DNA of 64,000 nt from Ensifer sp. LC11 (GTDB lineage: Bacteria > Pseudomonadota > Alphaproteobacteria > Rhizobiales > Rhizobiaceae). How positions within the stretch are numbered: the stretch's first letter is position 1; each line of letters starts with the position of its first letter. The stretch is from the NCBI RefSeq assembly GCF_001695835.1, contig NZ_MBSO01000034.1, positions 186,001 through 250,000 of the forward strand. Direction: 5' to 3'. Shown here piece by piece: positions 1 to 12,089 of this stretch. Under the pieces are notes generated by a model. It was not told the origin of the DNA and searched no databases. It saw only the letters and a list, made by a program, of their open reading frames with translations. A program made the translations under genes and the position numbers.

Positions 1-250
1 CATGATGCGAACAGGGTTCCAGCGTCACATAGGCCGTCGCGCCCCTCGCCTTCTCGCCGGCCTCGGCGAGCGCCTGGGTTTCGGCATGCGGCCGGCCGCT
101 TCGCGCTGTCACGGCACGACCGACGATGACGCCGTCCTTGACAATCAGGCAAGCGACCGAAGGGTTGGTGGATGTCTGGCCGAGATGGTGCCGCGCCAGC
201 CTCAGCGCCGCGGCCATGAACCTTTCGTCTTCACGGTTGGGCGCTGTCAT
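1..250 (-). CDS. ribD: Riboflavin biosynthesis deaminase/reductase RibD (5' part only)
   Basis: Partial gene: the N-terminal 83 or so codons run off the left edge. RibD deaminates the pyrimidine intermediate of riboflavin synthesis and then reduces its ribosyl side chain. My own translation from the ATG at 250 gives the zinc-dependent deaminase core: the PHAE motif (catalytic Glu, zinc His) and further on the PCSHH motif carrying the zinc cysteine. It follows nrdR by 20 bases on the same strand, so glyA-nrdR-ribD reads as one transcription unit. The reductase domain lies outside the window. Identification is confident; the full length is unknown. Confidence 0.93.
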   Translation of the reverse strand, partial: MTAPNREDERFMAAALRLARHHLGQTSTNPSVACLIVKDGVIVGRAVTARSGRPHAETQALAEAGEKARGATAYVTLEPCSHH

Positions 251-270
251 GGCTCTTTCCAGCGTGTTGT

Positions 271-744
271 CTACTCGCCGGGATCGCGCGCGATCTTGGC
301 GCTGATCTCGGTAATGACCTTCTCGAAATCCTCGGCATGCGAGAAGTCGCGGTAAACCGAAGCGTAGCGCACGAACGCCACGTCATCGAGGCTCTTCAGC
401 GCTTCCAGCACCTGGAGGCCGATTTCTTCCGATGGGATCTCCGTTTCACCGGAGCTTTCCAGCCTGCGGACGATGCCGGAGACCGCCCGCTCGATGCGGT
501 CGCGATCGACCGGGCGCTTCCTGAGTGCGATCTCAAAGGAGCGCAAGAGCTTGTCCCGGTCGAAAGGAACCTTCCGACCGGTCTTCTTGATGATCATCAG
601 TTCACGCAACTGCACCCGTTCGAAGGTCGTGAAACGACCTCCGCAATCCGGACAAATCCGGCGGCGGCGAATGGCGTTCCCGTCCTCTGCAGGACGGGAA
701 TCCTTCACCTGACTGTCTTCAGAACCGCAATAGGGGCAGCGCAT
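271..744 (-). CDS. nrdR: Transcriptional repressor NrdR
   Basis: NrdR represses ribonucleotide reductase genes in response to ATP/dATP. The 157-residue protein has the usual family length. A zinc ribbon uses Cys3, Cys6, Cys31 and Cys34 (CPYC and CPDC pairs), followed by an ATP-cone domain at about residues 46-136 that would sense nucleotides. It lies 10 bases downstream of glyA and 20 bases before ribD on the same strand, an arrangement familiar in rhizobia. I see no NrdR box next to it; its targets are presumably ribonucleotide reductase operons outside the window. Confidence 0.97.
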   Translation of the reverse strand: MRCPYCGSEDSQVKDSRPAEDGNAIRRRRICPDCGGRFTTFERVQLRELMIIKKTGRKVPFDRDKLLRSFEIALRKRPVDRDRIERAVSGIVRRLESSGETEIPSEEIGLQVLEALKSLDDVAFVRYASVYRDFSHAEDFEKVITEISAKIARDPGE

Positions 745-754
745 GAGCGACCGA

Positions 755-2050
755 TCACATGTAGCCGTACATCGGGAAACGGTCGGTCAGCTTGACGACC
801 TTTTCGCGAACGCCGGCTTCGACGGCCGCATTGCCTTCGTCGGAGTTGGCGACCTTCAGACCATCAAGAACCTCGACGATCAGCTCGCCGATCTCCTTGA
901 ACTCGGCTTCCTTGAAGCCGCGGGTCGTGCCGGCAGGCGTGCCGAGGCGGACGCCAGAAGTCACGAACGGCTTCTCGGGATCGAACGGAATGCCGTTCTT
1001 GTTGCAGGTGATGAAGGCACGGCCAAGTGCGGCTTCGGCGCGCTTGCCGGTTGCGTTCTTCTTGCGCAGGTCGACGAGCATCAGGTGGTTGTCGGTGCCG
1101 CCCGATACGATGTCGAGGCCGTTGGCCTTCAGCGTGTCGGAGAGCGTGCGGGCGTTCTTGACGATCTGGGCCGCGTAGTCCTTGAACGACGGGTGCAGCG
1201 CTTCGCCGAGAGCGACAGCCTTGGCGGCGATGACGTGCATCAGCGGGCCGCCCTGGAGGCCCGGGAAGACCGCCGAGTTGATCTTCTTGGCGACGTCCTC
1301 GTCGTTGGTGAGAACCATGCCGCCGCGCGGGCCGCGCAGCGACTTGTGCGTCGTCGTGGTGGCGACGTGGCAATGCGGGAACGGCGACGGATGCTGGCCA
1401 CCGGCAACGAGACCGGCGATGTGGGCCATGTCGACCATCAGCCAGGCGCCGATTTCGTCGGCGATCTCGCGGAAGCGCTTCCAGTCCCAGATGCGCGAAT
1501 AGGCGGTGCCGCCGGCGATGATCAGCTTCGGCTTGTGCTTGCGCGCCTTTTCGGCCACGTCGTCCATGTCGAGCAGGTGATCGTCTTCACGCACGCCGTA
1601 GGACACGACGTTGAACCACTTGCCGGACATGTTGACCGGCGAGCCGTGCGTCAGGTGACCGCCCGAGTTGAGGTCGAGCCCCATGAAGGTGTCGCCCGGC
1701 TGCAGGAGCGCCAGGAACACCGCCTGGTTCATCTGCGAACCGGAGTTCGGCTGAACGTTGGCGAAGTTGACGCCGAAGAGCTTCTTGGCGCGTTCGATCG
1801 CCAATTCCTCGGCGATGTCGACGAACTGGCAGCCGCCGTAATAGCGCTTGCCGGGATAACCCTCGGCATACTTGTTGGTCATGATCGAGCCCTGGGCTTC
1901 GAGCACGGCGCGGGAAACGATGTTCTCGGAGGCGATCAGCTCGATCTCGTGGCGCTGACGACCCAGCTCCTTCTCGATCGCACCAAAGATGTCCGGATCG
2001 CTGTCGGCCAGAGAGCGGGTGAAGAAGGCGTCATTGGTCTGTTCAGGCAT
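755..2050 (-). CDS. glyA: Serine hydroxymethyltransferase
   Basis: A PLP enzyme of the cytosol that interconverts serine and glycine and charges tetrahydrofolate with a one-carbon unit, feeding purine, thymidylate and methionine synthesis. The 431-residue protein is full length. The PLP lysine sits in the [14 protein letters not shown] motif at Lys236, and the N-terminal SENIVS and [10 protein letters not shown] motifs are intact. It is the first gene of the glyA-nrdR-ribD unit. About 180 bases separate it from the L,D-transpeptidase gene, whose terminator hairpin lies between them, so glyA probably has its own promoter there. Confidence 0.98.
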   Translation of the reverse strand: MPEQTNDAFFTRSLADSDPDIFGAIEKELGRQRHEIELIASENIVSRAVLEAQGSIMTNKYAEGYPGKRYYGGCQFVDIAEELAIERAKKLFGVNFANVQPNSGSQMNQAVFLALLQPGDTFMGLDLNSGGHLTHGSPVNMSGKWFNVVSYGVREDDHLLDMDDVAEKARKHKPKLIIAGGTAYSRIWDWKRFREIADEIGAWLMVDMAHIAGLVAGGQHPSPFPHCHVATTTTHKSLRGPRGGMVLTNDEDVAKKINSAVFPGLQGGPLMHVIAAKAVALGEALHPSFKDYAAQIVKNARTLSDTLKANGLDIVSGGTDNHLMLVDLRKKNATGKRAEAALGRAFITCNKNGIPFDPEKPFVTSGVRLGTPAGTTRGFKEAEFKEIGELIVEVLDGLKVANSDEGNAAVEAGVREKVVKLTDRFPMYGYM

Positions 2051-2176
2051 CGGCGCGAGGCTCCTCTCAAGGGTGGCAGTTCTTTAGCTTCCTCGCACGA
2101 CGAGAGCAATATCCGCTGTGCGGTTTGCGTCATTTCCCCCATCTGTCGCGCCGAAATATCGCGGGCTCCGCCCACG

Positions 2177-2207
2177 AAAAAGCCGCGCTCTCGGGGAAAG
2201 CGCGGCT
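2177..2207 (-). terminator. Rho-independent terminator of the L,D-transpeptidase gene
   Basis: On the minus strand a GC-rich stem (AGCCGCGCT pairing with AGCGCGGCT, nine base pairs) is followed directly by five T residues. It sits 26 bases beyond the stop codon of the L,D-transpeptidase gene and upstream of glyA. Confidence 0.8.
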
Positions 2208-2232
2208 CATCAATCTCGTGTCGCAAATTTGC

Positions 2233-3558
2233 TTATTGCGGCAGGGCGTCCTGCTCGACCGAACCAACCGGTTGCTCGACGCCATAAGGCGACTGGAGTG
2301 CCAGCTCGGTGGCACCGTCGCGCTGGTAGATATCGTCGCGGAACTGCACCACGCCATCCTTTGCGGACCAGGCGGTAATGTAGGTGAAGAACACGGGAAC
2401 TTCCTCGGCGAGCGTGATCGGCGTGTTGACGCCGGTCTTGATGGTCGCCTCGATCTGCTGGCGCGACCAGCCGGCCGTATCCTTAAGCAACCACGTCGAC
2501 AGATCGCGCACGTTCTGCACGCGAACGCAGCCGGAAGACTCGAAACGCATCAGCTTGTTGAACAGGCCCTGCTGGGGCGTGTCGTGCATGTAGACCTGAT
2601 GCTCGTTGTGGAAGTTGATCTTCGTCGACGACATCGCGTTGATCTTGCCCGGGTCCTGACGGAACATCAGGTTCGGCGCCTTCTCCGCGTTCCAGTCGAC
2701 GGTTTCCGGAGACACTTCGCCGCCGTTGCCATCGAACAGGCGGATCGAGTTGCGCGCCAGATAGGTCGGATCCTTGCGCATCAGCGGCATGATATCCTTC
2801 TGGATGATCGAGCGCGGCGCAGTCCAATAGGGGTTGAGGATGACCTCGTAGATCTTCGAGTTGAGGATCGGCGACTGACGATCGATCTTGCCGACGATTG
2901 CCGTGTGGCGCAGAGCCACGCGGCCGTTCTCCACGGCCTCGATGTATGCGGCCGGGATGTTGACCATCACATAGCGACGGCCGAGATCGCCGGACATCGA
3001 CTGCAAACGAACAAGGTTGGTCTGAAGCTGGCCGAGACGGGTGTTGGCGTCGACATTGATCGCCTTCAGCGTGTATTCGCCGATGACGCCATCGGCCGGC
3101 AGGCCGTGGCGCGCCTGGAAGCGCTTGACCGCACCCTCGACATAGGAATCGAAAGACGAGGAAACGCCGGCCGACTGCGGCAGGTCGCCGGAGACCATCA
3201 GACGCTGGCGAAGCTGCTGCACCGAGGGGTCGGTCACACCAAGCTCGAGCTTGACGCTGGTCTGGACCATCGGCCAGCCGCCTTGCGACACGATGTTCTG
3301 GTAGTCGAAGATCGCCTGCTGGACGTGCGCGATCGTCTCCGGGCCGAAGACCGGCGTGTTGGAGACAACCGCCGTCGCGGTCCGCGAGGCCTTGGCGTCA
3401 TACTGATCGTCCCAGGAACCACGGCGCGGCGAATTGATGATCTCGTTCAGGGCGTCCTGTGCGCTTGCGGCACCGGCGACTGCCACGGCGCCGAAGGTCG
3501 CAGCCGAGCGCAGAAAGGCGCGGCGCGAGAATGCATCAATTCCATTCTTTTTCGACAT
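2233..3558 (-). CDS. L,D-transpeptidase (YkuD/YcbB type), Tat-exported
   Basis: A periplasmic enzyme that makes 3-3 cross-links in peptidoglycan or anchors proteins to it. I start at the ATG at 3558 (441 residues) rather than the TTG at 3642, because a twin-arginine signal (SRRAFLRSA) then sits near the N-terminus, followed by a hydrophobic stretch and an ASA cleavage site. A peptidoglycan-binding-like segment (about residues 140-170, VKRFQARHGLPADGVIG) precedes the YkuD domain. The catalytic signature is intact: His325 in VYMHDTP and Cys344 in SSGCVR. A MarR regulator of the LdtR type lies upstream on the same strand, and LdtR is known in Liberibacter and Sinorhizobium to control such a gene. 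A terminator follows. Confidence 0.93.
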   Translation of the reverse strand: MSKKNGIDAFSRRAFLRSAATFGAVAVAGAASAQDALNEIINSPRRGSWDDQYDAKASRTATAVVSNTPVFGPETIAHVQQAIFDYQNIVSQGGWPMVQTSVKLELGVTDPSVQQLRQRLMVSGDLPQSAGVSSSFDSYVEGAVKRFQARHGLPADGVIGEYTLKAINVDANTRLGQLQTNLVRLQSMSGDLGRRYVMVNIPAAYIEAVENGRVALRHTAIVGKIDRQSPILNSKIYEVILNPYWTAPRSIIQKDIMPLMRKDPTYLARNSIRLFDGNGGEVSPETVDWNAEKAPNLMFRQDPGKINAMSSTKINFHNEHQVYMHDTPQQGLFNKLMRFESSGCVRVQNVRDLSTWLLKDTAGWSRQQIEATIKTGVNTPITLAEEVPVFFTYITAWSAKDGVVQFRDDIYQRDGATELALQSPYGVEQPVGSVEQDALPQ

Positions 3559-4051
3559 ATTCCTACCATCCCAATGCGTTGGCACGCGCCCTATGCGCTG
3601 GCACGCACGTTGCCGCAGCCCTAACACGATCGTGGTTAACAAAGGTCAACCAACGAGCCACCCTGCCCTCACATGATTTCACGATACCACGAGTGAGGAC
3701 CCTCTTTCGGCAGGCGAAACGCGAAACGAATCCACACTGAAAAACACGCGTGGCCGCACCTACCGCATGTCGTCGTCGCTGTCACAGCAATATGGCCAAT
3801 TCGTGTCTCGGAGCGTTCGACGGGAGGAATGGCACGCCTTTTGCTTTTCGCTTCCGGCGATAGGTGCCGCGCCAGACTGCAGGTCGCAACATTCTGATTC
3901 TTTGTAACTTCTCGCTTCGAAAGCCAACCGGACAAACGATTGGCGCGGGGAAACAGTGCGGCTTTTCGGCAACAGCGAAAGGACCGACAAACGGCAAAGG
4001 CCGGACACGCAGGGATTGCGCCCGACCCTTGACTGGAGGTTTTTGCCTGGA
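3559..4051. other. 493-base intergenic region between ldtR-like gene and L,D-transpeptidase
   Basis: Only short overlapping frames with no codon bias or recognisable product were found on either strand. It holds the tandem repeat at 3574-3606 next to the transpeptidase start. The unusual length suggests a long leader or a separate promoter for the transpeptidase rather than co-transcription with the regulator. Confidence 0.6.
3574..3606. promoter_or_regulatory. Tandem 14-base repeat upstream of the L,D-transpeptidase
   Basis: Two copies of ATGCGYTGGCACGC start at 3574 and 3593, spaced 19 bases apart, immediately upstream of the chosen start codon. The spacing (nearly two helix turns) would suit two protein dimers on one DNA face, perhaps the neighbouring MarR/LdtR regulator. 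No binding site for that protein was compared, so the role is inferred. Confidence 0.35.
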
Positions 4052-4564
4052 TCAGAGGCGGTACATGATCGAGTCGTTCCAGAAGCGGTCGAGGCGCTGC
4101 AGGAGCTTGTTCATTTGGGTGAACTCGTCCGAACCGATGCCGCCGACCTTCTGGATCGAGCCGATGTGGCGCTCGTAGAGCTTGGCGACGGTTTCAGCGA
4201 TGTCCTGGCCGTCTTCCGTCAGGCTGATGCGGACCGAACGACGGTCGACGCGGGAGCGCTGGTGGTTGATCAGGCCGAGGTCTACGAGTTTCTTGACGTT
4301 GTAGGAGACGTTCGAGCCGAGGTAGTAACCGCGGGAACGAAGCTCGCCGGCGGTCAGTTCCGAGTTGCCGATATTGAAGAGCAACAGGGCCTGGACGGCG
4401 TTGACGTCGCTGCGGCCTTCGCGGTCGAATTCGTCCTTGATGACGTCGAGCAGACGGCGGTGCAGGCGCTCGACGAGGTGGAGGGATTCCATATAGAGAC
4501 CGCGGATGGTTTCTTCCTGGGGGTCTCGCGGCTGAGCCGCCTGCGGCTTCATCTTGGTGTTCAT
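4052..4564 (-). CDS. ldtR: MarR-family regulator, LdtR-like
   Basis: A 170-residue winged-helix protein of the MarR superfamily. The central HTH covers about residues 60-110 (TAGELRSRGYYLGSNVSYNV followed by the wing containing RSRVDRRSVRI), flanked by dimerising helices at both ends. The YYLGSNVSYNVKKLVDLG recognition segment is what I recall for LdtR of Liberibacter and Sinorhizobium, which controls an L,D-transpeptidase and osmotic stress tolerance. An L,D-transpeptidase indeed lies downstream on the same strand, beyond a 493-base gap. The symbol rests on this context and remembered similarity. Confidence 0.85.
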   Translation of the reverse strand: MNTKMKPQAAQPRDPQEETIRGLYMESLHLVERLHRRLLDVIKDEFDREGRSDVNAVQALLLFNIGNSELTAGELRSRGYYLGSNVSYNVKKLVDLGLINHQRSRVDRRSVRISLTEDGQDIAETVAKLYERHIGSIQKVGGIGSDEFTQMNKLLQRLDRFWNDSIMYRL

Positions 4565-4694
4565 TTGACTGCCTCACTGTTTTGTTTGGCGGTGTCTGTT
4601 TGTCTTCCCGCCTTGAGTGAGACCCTATCGAATACGTCTAAAATTCTACTTAAACCGCAGCCTTAACAAGAGCTTGCCATTTGGCGACCCTGTC

Positions 4695-5132
4695 TCAGGG
4701 TGAATCAACTCTTACCTGCTTGGCCAGCCGCCAGCGCTGATAGAAGAGTGCAGCGCGGAAAAGCACGAAGGTGACGGCGACGGCCGCATGCAGGACGACC
4801 AGCAACGGACGAGCGCCGAAACTGGCCGGGTAGAACTCGTGCATGGCGATCTCGATCGCCGCCGCGACCACCCAGACCACCGGCCCCCAGGAGACAAGCA
4901 ACCAGAGGCCAAGAGCCGCCACCGGATAGACGACGGCAAGCGCGGTTGCGGCCGCGCGCCATTCCGGCGTCAGCAAATCGAACCGACCGGCGCCGCCATG
5001 GGAAAAGCCGATGAGCATGGCCCAGTAGTTGAGCGCGAACCAGATGCACGAGGCGGAGACCAGACGCAGGAAGAGACCGAAGAGGATTTCGGTCAGCGAC
5101 GGTTTCGGCACGTGGGCAGAATCAGGAAGCAT
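4695..5132 (-). CDS. Small membrane protein (DUF6163-like)
   Basis: A predicted integral membrane protein of 145 residues from the ATG at 5132; an ATG at 5162 would add ten residues, and anything longer would run into the divergent hemB start. It has about four hydrophobic segments (around residues 15-35, 55-75, 77-95 and 110-130) and no catalytic motif. I associate it with the alphaproteobacterial DUF6163 family, of unknown function. It sits between the MarR regulator and hemB and does not obviously belong to either unit. Confidence 0.7.
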   Translation of the reverse strand: MLPDSAHVPKPSLTEILFGLFLRLVSASCIWFALNYWAMLIGFSHGGAGRFDLLTPEWRAAATALAVVYPVAALGLWLLVSWGPVVWVVAAAIEIAMHEFYPASFGARPLLVVLHAAVAVTFVLFRAALFYQRWRLAKQVRVDSP

Positions 5133-5314
5133 GGCCGGCAAGATAGGGCGGGTCTTCGTCATCCGCCAGCGGGATCGCGGCACCCCTTCCCCTGCCAATG
5201 CGCTTGAAGAGAAGAAATGCCGCAGGCTGGCCGCCGGGCGCGCAGTTTCCAAGCGCGGGCGCGCCATGATAAAGCGCATGGCCATAGACGATATCAGCGG
5301 AAAGGCGCGGCGCG

Positions 5315-6331
5315 ATGAACGACAGGACAAATCTTGTGGACAGGATCACCGGCCACCGCCGCATGCGCCGCAACCGCAAGGCCGACTGGACGCGGCGGCT
5401 GGTGCAGGAAAACCGCCTGACGGTCGACGACCTGATCTGGCCGATCTTCATCGTGCCGGGCAGCAACATCGTGCAGCCGATCGATGCCATGCCCGGCGTC
5501 AACCGCATGAGCATCGACAAGGCCGTGGAAGCGGTCAAGGAAGCGGCCGATCTCGGCATTCCGGCGATTGCCACCTTTCCGAATATCGAGATGTCGCTGC
5601 GCGACGAGACCGGTTCCAACAGCCTTGCCGCCGATAACCTGATCAACCAGGCGACGCGTGCCTTCAAGAAAGCCGTGCCCGAGATCGGGATCATCACCGA
5701 CGTGGCGCTCGATCCTTTCACCAGCCACGGCCACGACGGCATTCTGCGCAATGGCGAGATCGTCAACGACGAGACGGTTGAGATGATCGCCAAGGCCGCC
5801 ATCGCCCAGGCCGACGCCGGCTCCGACATCATCGCCCCCTCCGACATGATGGATGGTCGCATCGGTGCGATCCGCCAGGCGCTCGACGCCGCCGGGCACC
5901 AGAATGTCGGCATCATGTCCTATGCGACGAAATTTGCCTCCGGCTTCTATGGCCCCTATCGCGAGGCGATCGGCACGGGCGGCCTTTTGAAGGGCGACAA
6001 GAAGACTTATTACATCGACCCGGCCAACGGCACCGAGGCGATCCGCGATGCCGCCCTCGATGTGGAGGAAGGCGCCGACATGCTGATGGTCAAGCCAGGC
6101 CTGCCCTATCTCGACATCTGCTGGCGGATGAAGGAGGCCTTCGGCCTGCCGGTCTTCGCCTATCAGGTGTCCGGCGAATATTCGCAGGTGAAGGCGGCCG
6201 CTGCCAACGGCTGGATCGATGGCGAGAAGGTGATGCTGGAAACGCTGCTCGCCTTCAAGCGCGCCGGTTGCGACGGCATTCTCAGCTATTTCGCCGTCGA
6301 GGTGGCGCGCATCCTGGCAAAGGGCAGATAG
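5315..6331 (+). CDS. hemB: Delta-aminolevulinic acid dehydratase (porphobilinogen synthase)
   Basis: Condenses two 5-aminolevulinate molecules into porphobilinogen in the haem and cobalamin pathway. The 338-residue protein is full length. Two active-site lysines are visible, Lys206 in SYATKFASGFYGP and the Schiff-base Lys260 in MVKPGLPYLD. The metal-binding segment around residues 129-141 reads DVALDPFTSHGHD, with aspartates where zinc enzymes carry cysteines. By family knowledge this marks the magnesium-dependent, zinc-independent class found in rhizobia. It is divergent from the small membrane protein gene. Confidence 0.97.
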   Translation: MNDRTNLVDRITGHRRMRRNRKADWTRRLVQENRLTVDDLIWPIFIVPGSNIVQPIDAMPGVNRMSIDKAVEAVKEAADLGIPAIATFPNIEMSLRDETGSNSLAADNLINQATRAFKKAVPEIGIITDVALDPFTSHGHDGILRNGEIVNDETVEMIAKAAIAQADAGSDIIAPSDMMDGRIGAIRQALDAAGHQNVGIMSYATKFASGFYGPYREAIGTGGLLKGDKKTYYIDPANGTEAIRDAALDVEEGADMLMVKPGLPYLDICWRMKEAFGLPVFAYQVSGEYSQVKAAAANGWIDGEKVMLETLLAFKRAGCDGILSYFAVEVARILAKGR

Positions 6332-6418
6332 AATCGGCAAGGCAGCCGGACCATGGATCCTTGTTTTGCAGGGCGTCTCATCCCATATCCAGCATGCAAC
6401 CAAGCGAGGCTTAGACGG

Positions 6419-6883
6419 ATGACCATGCACAACGAAGAACTGAGGCTGCCGAGCAATGACTGGCGCGCCTATCAGGGCGTGCTGTCACGACGCGTCTTCG
6501 CCTTCCTGCTCGATTACGCCATCATCGCGCTTCTCTGGATCCCGGCGGCGGTCGTCGTCTTTTTCCTCGGCATCCTGACACTCGGCCTCGGCTTCATGCT
6601 CTACCCGGCGCTCTTTGCGATCGTCGCCATGCTCTACTTCGGCATGACGGTCGGCGGCCGCGAACAGGCCTCGCCGGGCATGCGCATGATGGGGCTCGCC
6701 ATTGCCCGCACCGACGGTCGCCCGATGGACTTCCTGACGGCGATCGTTCATCTCGTCATTTTCTGGATCGCCAACGCGCTCCTGACGCCGCTGGTTCTGT
6801 TGATTGGCCTCTTCACCGATCGCAGCCGCCTGCTGCACGATCTCCTGATCGGCACCGTCACGGTCCGCCGTGACATGTATTGA
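6419..6883 (+). CDS. RDD-family membrane protein
   Basis: A 154-residue inner-membrane protein of the RDD family. The ATG at 6419 is chosen because GAGG lies about ten bases upstream and the product then begins with a normal hydrophilic leader (MTMHNEELRLPSNDWRAY). Family features are present: an N-terminal Arg-Arg-Phe..Asp stretch (RRVFAFLLDYAI), a second hydrophobic block with SPGMRMMGL, and a third C-terminal segment ending in the HDLLIGTVTV motif. The substrate is unknown; some relatives exchange ions. It lies 88 bases after hemB and may be co-transcribed. Confidence 0.88.
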   Translation: MTMHNEELRLPSNDWRAYQGVLSRRVFAFLLDYAIIALLWIPAAVVVFFLGILTLGLGFMLYPALFAIVAMLYFGMTVGGREQASPGMRMMGLAIARTDGRPMDFLTAIVHLVIFWIANALLTPLVLLIGLFTDRSRLLHDLLIGTVTVRRDMY

Positions 6884-7011
6884 TCGGAATTGGCGCAAGG
6901 AAGGACATCTGCGGTATTCCGCATGAATCCCGGTCTGCCTTACCTTCGCCGCCTATTGTGGGCAGTGCTAAAATAACGGGCCGGCGGAAGCGGAAGCTGC
7001 AAACGAGTGAG

Positions 7012-7042
7012 TTGACGTTTTCCATTCTTCCGCCATGCTATC
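7012..7042 (+). promoter_or_regulatory. Possible sigma-70-type promoter of bpt
   Basis: TTGACG at 7012-7017 fits a -35 box. A weaker GCTATC or ATGCTA hexamer follows after 17-19 bases. It lies about 40 bases before the bpt ATG in an otherwise empty 200-base gap. The -10 match is poor. Confidence 0.3.
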
Positions 7043-7080
7043 GTCATGGACAACCGCGCGAAGAGTAACCTCCGCACTCG

Positions 7081-7869
7081 ATGAACACACAGACCGCACC
7101 GTCTCCACAATTCTACCTGACTGCGCCGGCAGCCTGCCCTTATCTGCCGAACGAGATGGAGCGGAAAGTCTTCACCCACATGGTGGGCGAGCGCGCGCCG
7201 GAGCTCAACGATCTCCTGACCCAAGGCGGATTCCGCCGCTCGCAGAACATTGCCTATCGCCCGGCCTGCGAAACCTGTCGCGCCTGCATCTCGGTGCGAA
7301 TCCTCGCCAACGAGTTCAAGCCCACCCGCTCCATGCGCCGCGTGCTTGCCACCAATCATGACGTGATCTCAGCAGAATATCCGGCTGAACCCTCAAGCGA
7401 ACAGTACAACCTCTTCCGCCGCTACCTCGACCGGCGTCACCAGAAGGGCGGCATGTCCGACATGTCGGTGCTCGACTACGCCATGATGGTCGAAGATACA
7501 CACGTGCATACGAAGATCATCGAGTATCGCCTGAGGGCCGAAGGTGACGGCATCAGCGAGAAGGCGCGCGGGCCGTTGATCGCCGCCGCGCTGACCGATC
7601 GCATGGGCGACGGGCTTTCGATGGTTTACTCCTTTTTCGATCCCGCACGGGAGGACCGCTCGCTCGGCACGTTCATGATTCTCGACCACATTCGCCGTGC
7701 CAGAGAGCGGGGCCTTCCCCATGTCTATCTCGGCTATTGGGTCAGGGGATCGCGGAAGATGGGGTACAAAACAAAGTTTTTGCCGCAAGAGCACCTTATG
7801 GCCCGCGGCTGGGAACGCTATGAAGGTGGAAACACTACCTTGGAAGCCGCTCCTACGAAAACGGGTTAG
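7081..7869 (+). CDS. bpt: Leucyltransferase Bpt (bacterial N-end rule, Ate1-related)
   Basis: Transfers leucine from leucyl-tRNA to proteins with certain acidic N-terminal residues and so marks them for ClpS/ClpAP degradation. At 262 residues it matches the Bpt family, related to eukaryotic arginyltransferase Ate1. Characteristic features are the N-terminal cysteine motif (CETCRACIS, residues 63-71), the [16 protein letters not shown] segment in the middle, and [15 protein letters not shown] near the C-terminus. Its stop lies 3 bases before the TTG proposed for the next gene, so the two may be co-transcribed. Confidence 0.95.
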   Translation: MNTQTAPSPQFYLTAPAACPYLPNEMERKVFTHMVGERAPELNDLLTQGGFRRSQNIAYRPACETCRACISVRILANEFKPTRSMRRVLATNHDVISAEYPAEPSSEQYNLFRRYLDRRHQKGGMSDMSVLDYAMMVEDTHVHTKIIEYRLRAEGDGISEKARGPLIAAALTDRMGDGLSMVYSFFDPAREDRSLGTFMILDHIRRARERGLPHVYLGYWVRGSRKMGYKTKFLPQEHLMARGWERYEGGNTTLEAAPTKTG

Positions 7870-7872
7870 ACA

Positions 7873-8769
7873 TTGAGTTCCTCCTCTGATGCTGCGATGC
7901 ACCGGCGCGGCCTTGCCATCACCGGCCTCGGCGGCCTTGCGCTGTCCTTCGACATTCCGCTGATCCGATCGGCGGGCGGCGATGTCTGGTCGCTGCTGGC
8001 GGTGCGCAGCCTGTCGACCTTCGTCATCGCGCTCGGCGCCTGGTTCGTGATCAATCGGATCCTCGGTCGGAAGATCTCGCTCATGCCCGGCAAGGCCGGC
8101 CTCGTCGTCGGCCTCTTCTACGGCATCAATTCCTGTACTTTCCTGCTCGCCGTCTTCAACACCTCGACGGCGAATGTGGTCTTCATTCTGGCCTTCACCT
8201 CGATGTTCGCGGCCATCCTCTCCTGGATTTTCCTCAAGGAGAGACCATCAAACGCCACGCTGACGACCATGCTGGTCATGGTGTTCGGCGTCGGACTGAT
8301 CGTCCAGGATGGGCTGGAAAGCGGTCATCTCTTCGGTGACGCGATGGCGGCGTCCTCCGCCTTTCTGCTGGCAAGCGCGATCACCATCAGCCGCGCCAGC
8401 AAGCGCGACATGGCGCTGGTGCCACTGGTGACGGCGATCTTCCCGGCAGCGGTTGCGCTGCTGATGCTTCCGGCCGGTGGCTTCGCGATCGCGGCGCCCG
8501 GCTACATCCTCTTCAATGGGCTCGTCATGATCCCGCTTGCCTTCTTCTGCCTGGCGACGGGGCCGCGTTACCTGTCGGCACCGGAAGTGGGCATGTTCTA
8601 TCTGCTCGAGACGATCCTCGCACCGATCTGGGTCTGGCTGGTTTTTTCAGAAACGCCTACGACGCAGACGCTGATCGGCGGCACGATCCTGATCTTCGCG
8701 CTGATCGGTCACTCGCTCTGGCAGATGCGCAACCGTTCGCTTCGAGCGGCCGCCCCCTGCGCCGAGTAA
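7873..8769 (+). CDS. EamA/DMT-superfamily transporter
   Basis: A putative inner-membrane metabolite exporter with about ten hydrophobic segments arranged as two EamA repeats (roughly residues 12-140 and 152-290), the standard drug/metabolite transporter layout. The longest frame begins at a TTG (7873), three bases after bpt stops; an ATG at 7897 (residue 9) is an equally possible start. Neither has a strong ribosome-binding site. The substrate cannot be predicted; coupling to bpt may be positional only. Confidence 0.88.
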   Translation: MSSSSDAAMHRRGLAITGLGGLALSFDIPLIRSAGGDVWSLLAVRSLSTFVIALGAWFVINRILGRKISLMPGKAGLVVGLFYGINSCTFLLAVFNTSTANVVFILAFTSMFAAILSWIFLKERPSNATLTTMLVMVFGVGLIVQDGLESGHLFGDAMAASSAFLLASAITISRASKRDMALVPLVTAIFPAAVALLMLPAGGFAIAAPGYILFNGLVMIPLAFFCLATGPRYLSAPEVGMFYLLETILAPIWVWLVFSETPTTQTLIGGTILIFALIGHSLWQMRNRSLRAAAPCAE

Positions 8770-8781
8770 CGGATCACTCGC

Positions 8782-9198
8782 TCAACGATCACCGCGTGGG
8801 CCGGACGGCCGCGGACGGCGCGGCTTCTGGTCGACGCGCCGGTCGTGCACCGAGGGCCGCTCAGATGCATGGTCCTTTCCAAGCGAAGCAAGACGGGGGT
8901 CCGGCATCTGGATCCGCATGGCCCAGAGCTCGCGGTTGGTGTTGATCCAGCTTGCGGCCTCATTCAGTGGCGCCGGGTGGCCAGTCAGGGCATCGCCATC
9001 GCGGCGCCGCAGGCGGGTGACGAGGCCGGCAGTCTCGAGAAGCGCGATGTGTGTTTCCAGGTCCTCGCCTGTGACCGAAACGGCCGTAGCCATATCTGCG
9101 ACGCGCGCTTCGCCGGCAAAGAGGATCTCGAACATCCGGCGGCGAACCGGGCTTGCTAGCGCCAGCAGCACATCATCAAGGGCAGTGGTCTTCGGCAT
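8782..9198 (-). CDS. ArsR-like winged-helix regulator with basic tail
   Basis: A 138-residue protein. The ATG at 9198 is preferred because AGGA lies eight bases upstream; the longer frame adds eleven implausible residues. Residues 8-80 form an ArsR-type winged helix (LASPVRRRMFEILFAGEARVADMA, then LETHIALLETAGLVTRLRR). The last forty residues are rich in Arg, Pro, Asp and His and look disordered. No metal-binding CxC pair is seen, so it is not a classic metal sensor. It lies downstream of parC on the same strand across an unrelated 169-base gap. Targets unknown. Confidence 0.78.
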   Translation of the reverse strand: MPKTTALDDVLLALASPVRRRMFEILFAGEARVADMATAVSVTGEDLETHIALLETAGLVTRLRRRDGDALTGHPAPLNEAASWINTNRELWAMRIQMPDPRLASLGKDHASERPSVHDRRVDQKPRRPRPSGPRGDR

Positions 9199-9367
9199 CG
9201 CTGTCATCCTATTGGACGCGCAGTGATCCATGATCGCCCCGCCGCTTACAAGCGCCGGCTCTTGCTCCGTTTCATTTGGATTTGCAATAGCTTAAAGCGC
9301 CGGGAAGCTGCGCCAAAACGGAACATCGGCCGCGCGATCCATCGACCGCACGGCTGACTTTTCCTGA

Positions 9368-12089
<2,722 letters not shown>

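Noticed and set aside
3760-4178. Small frames in the ldtR/transpeptidase gap and its edge
   Set aside because: Several overlapping frames on both strands with no codon bias or good ribosome-binding site; one enters ldtR antisense.
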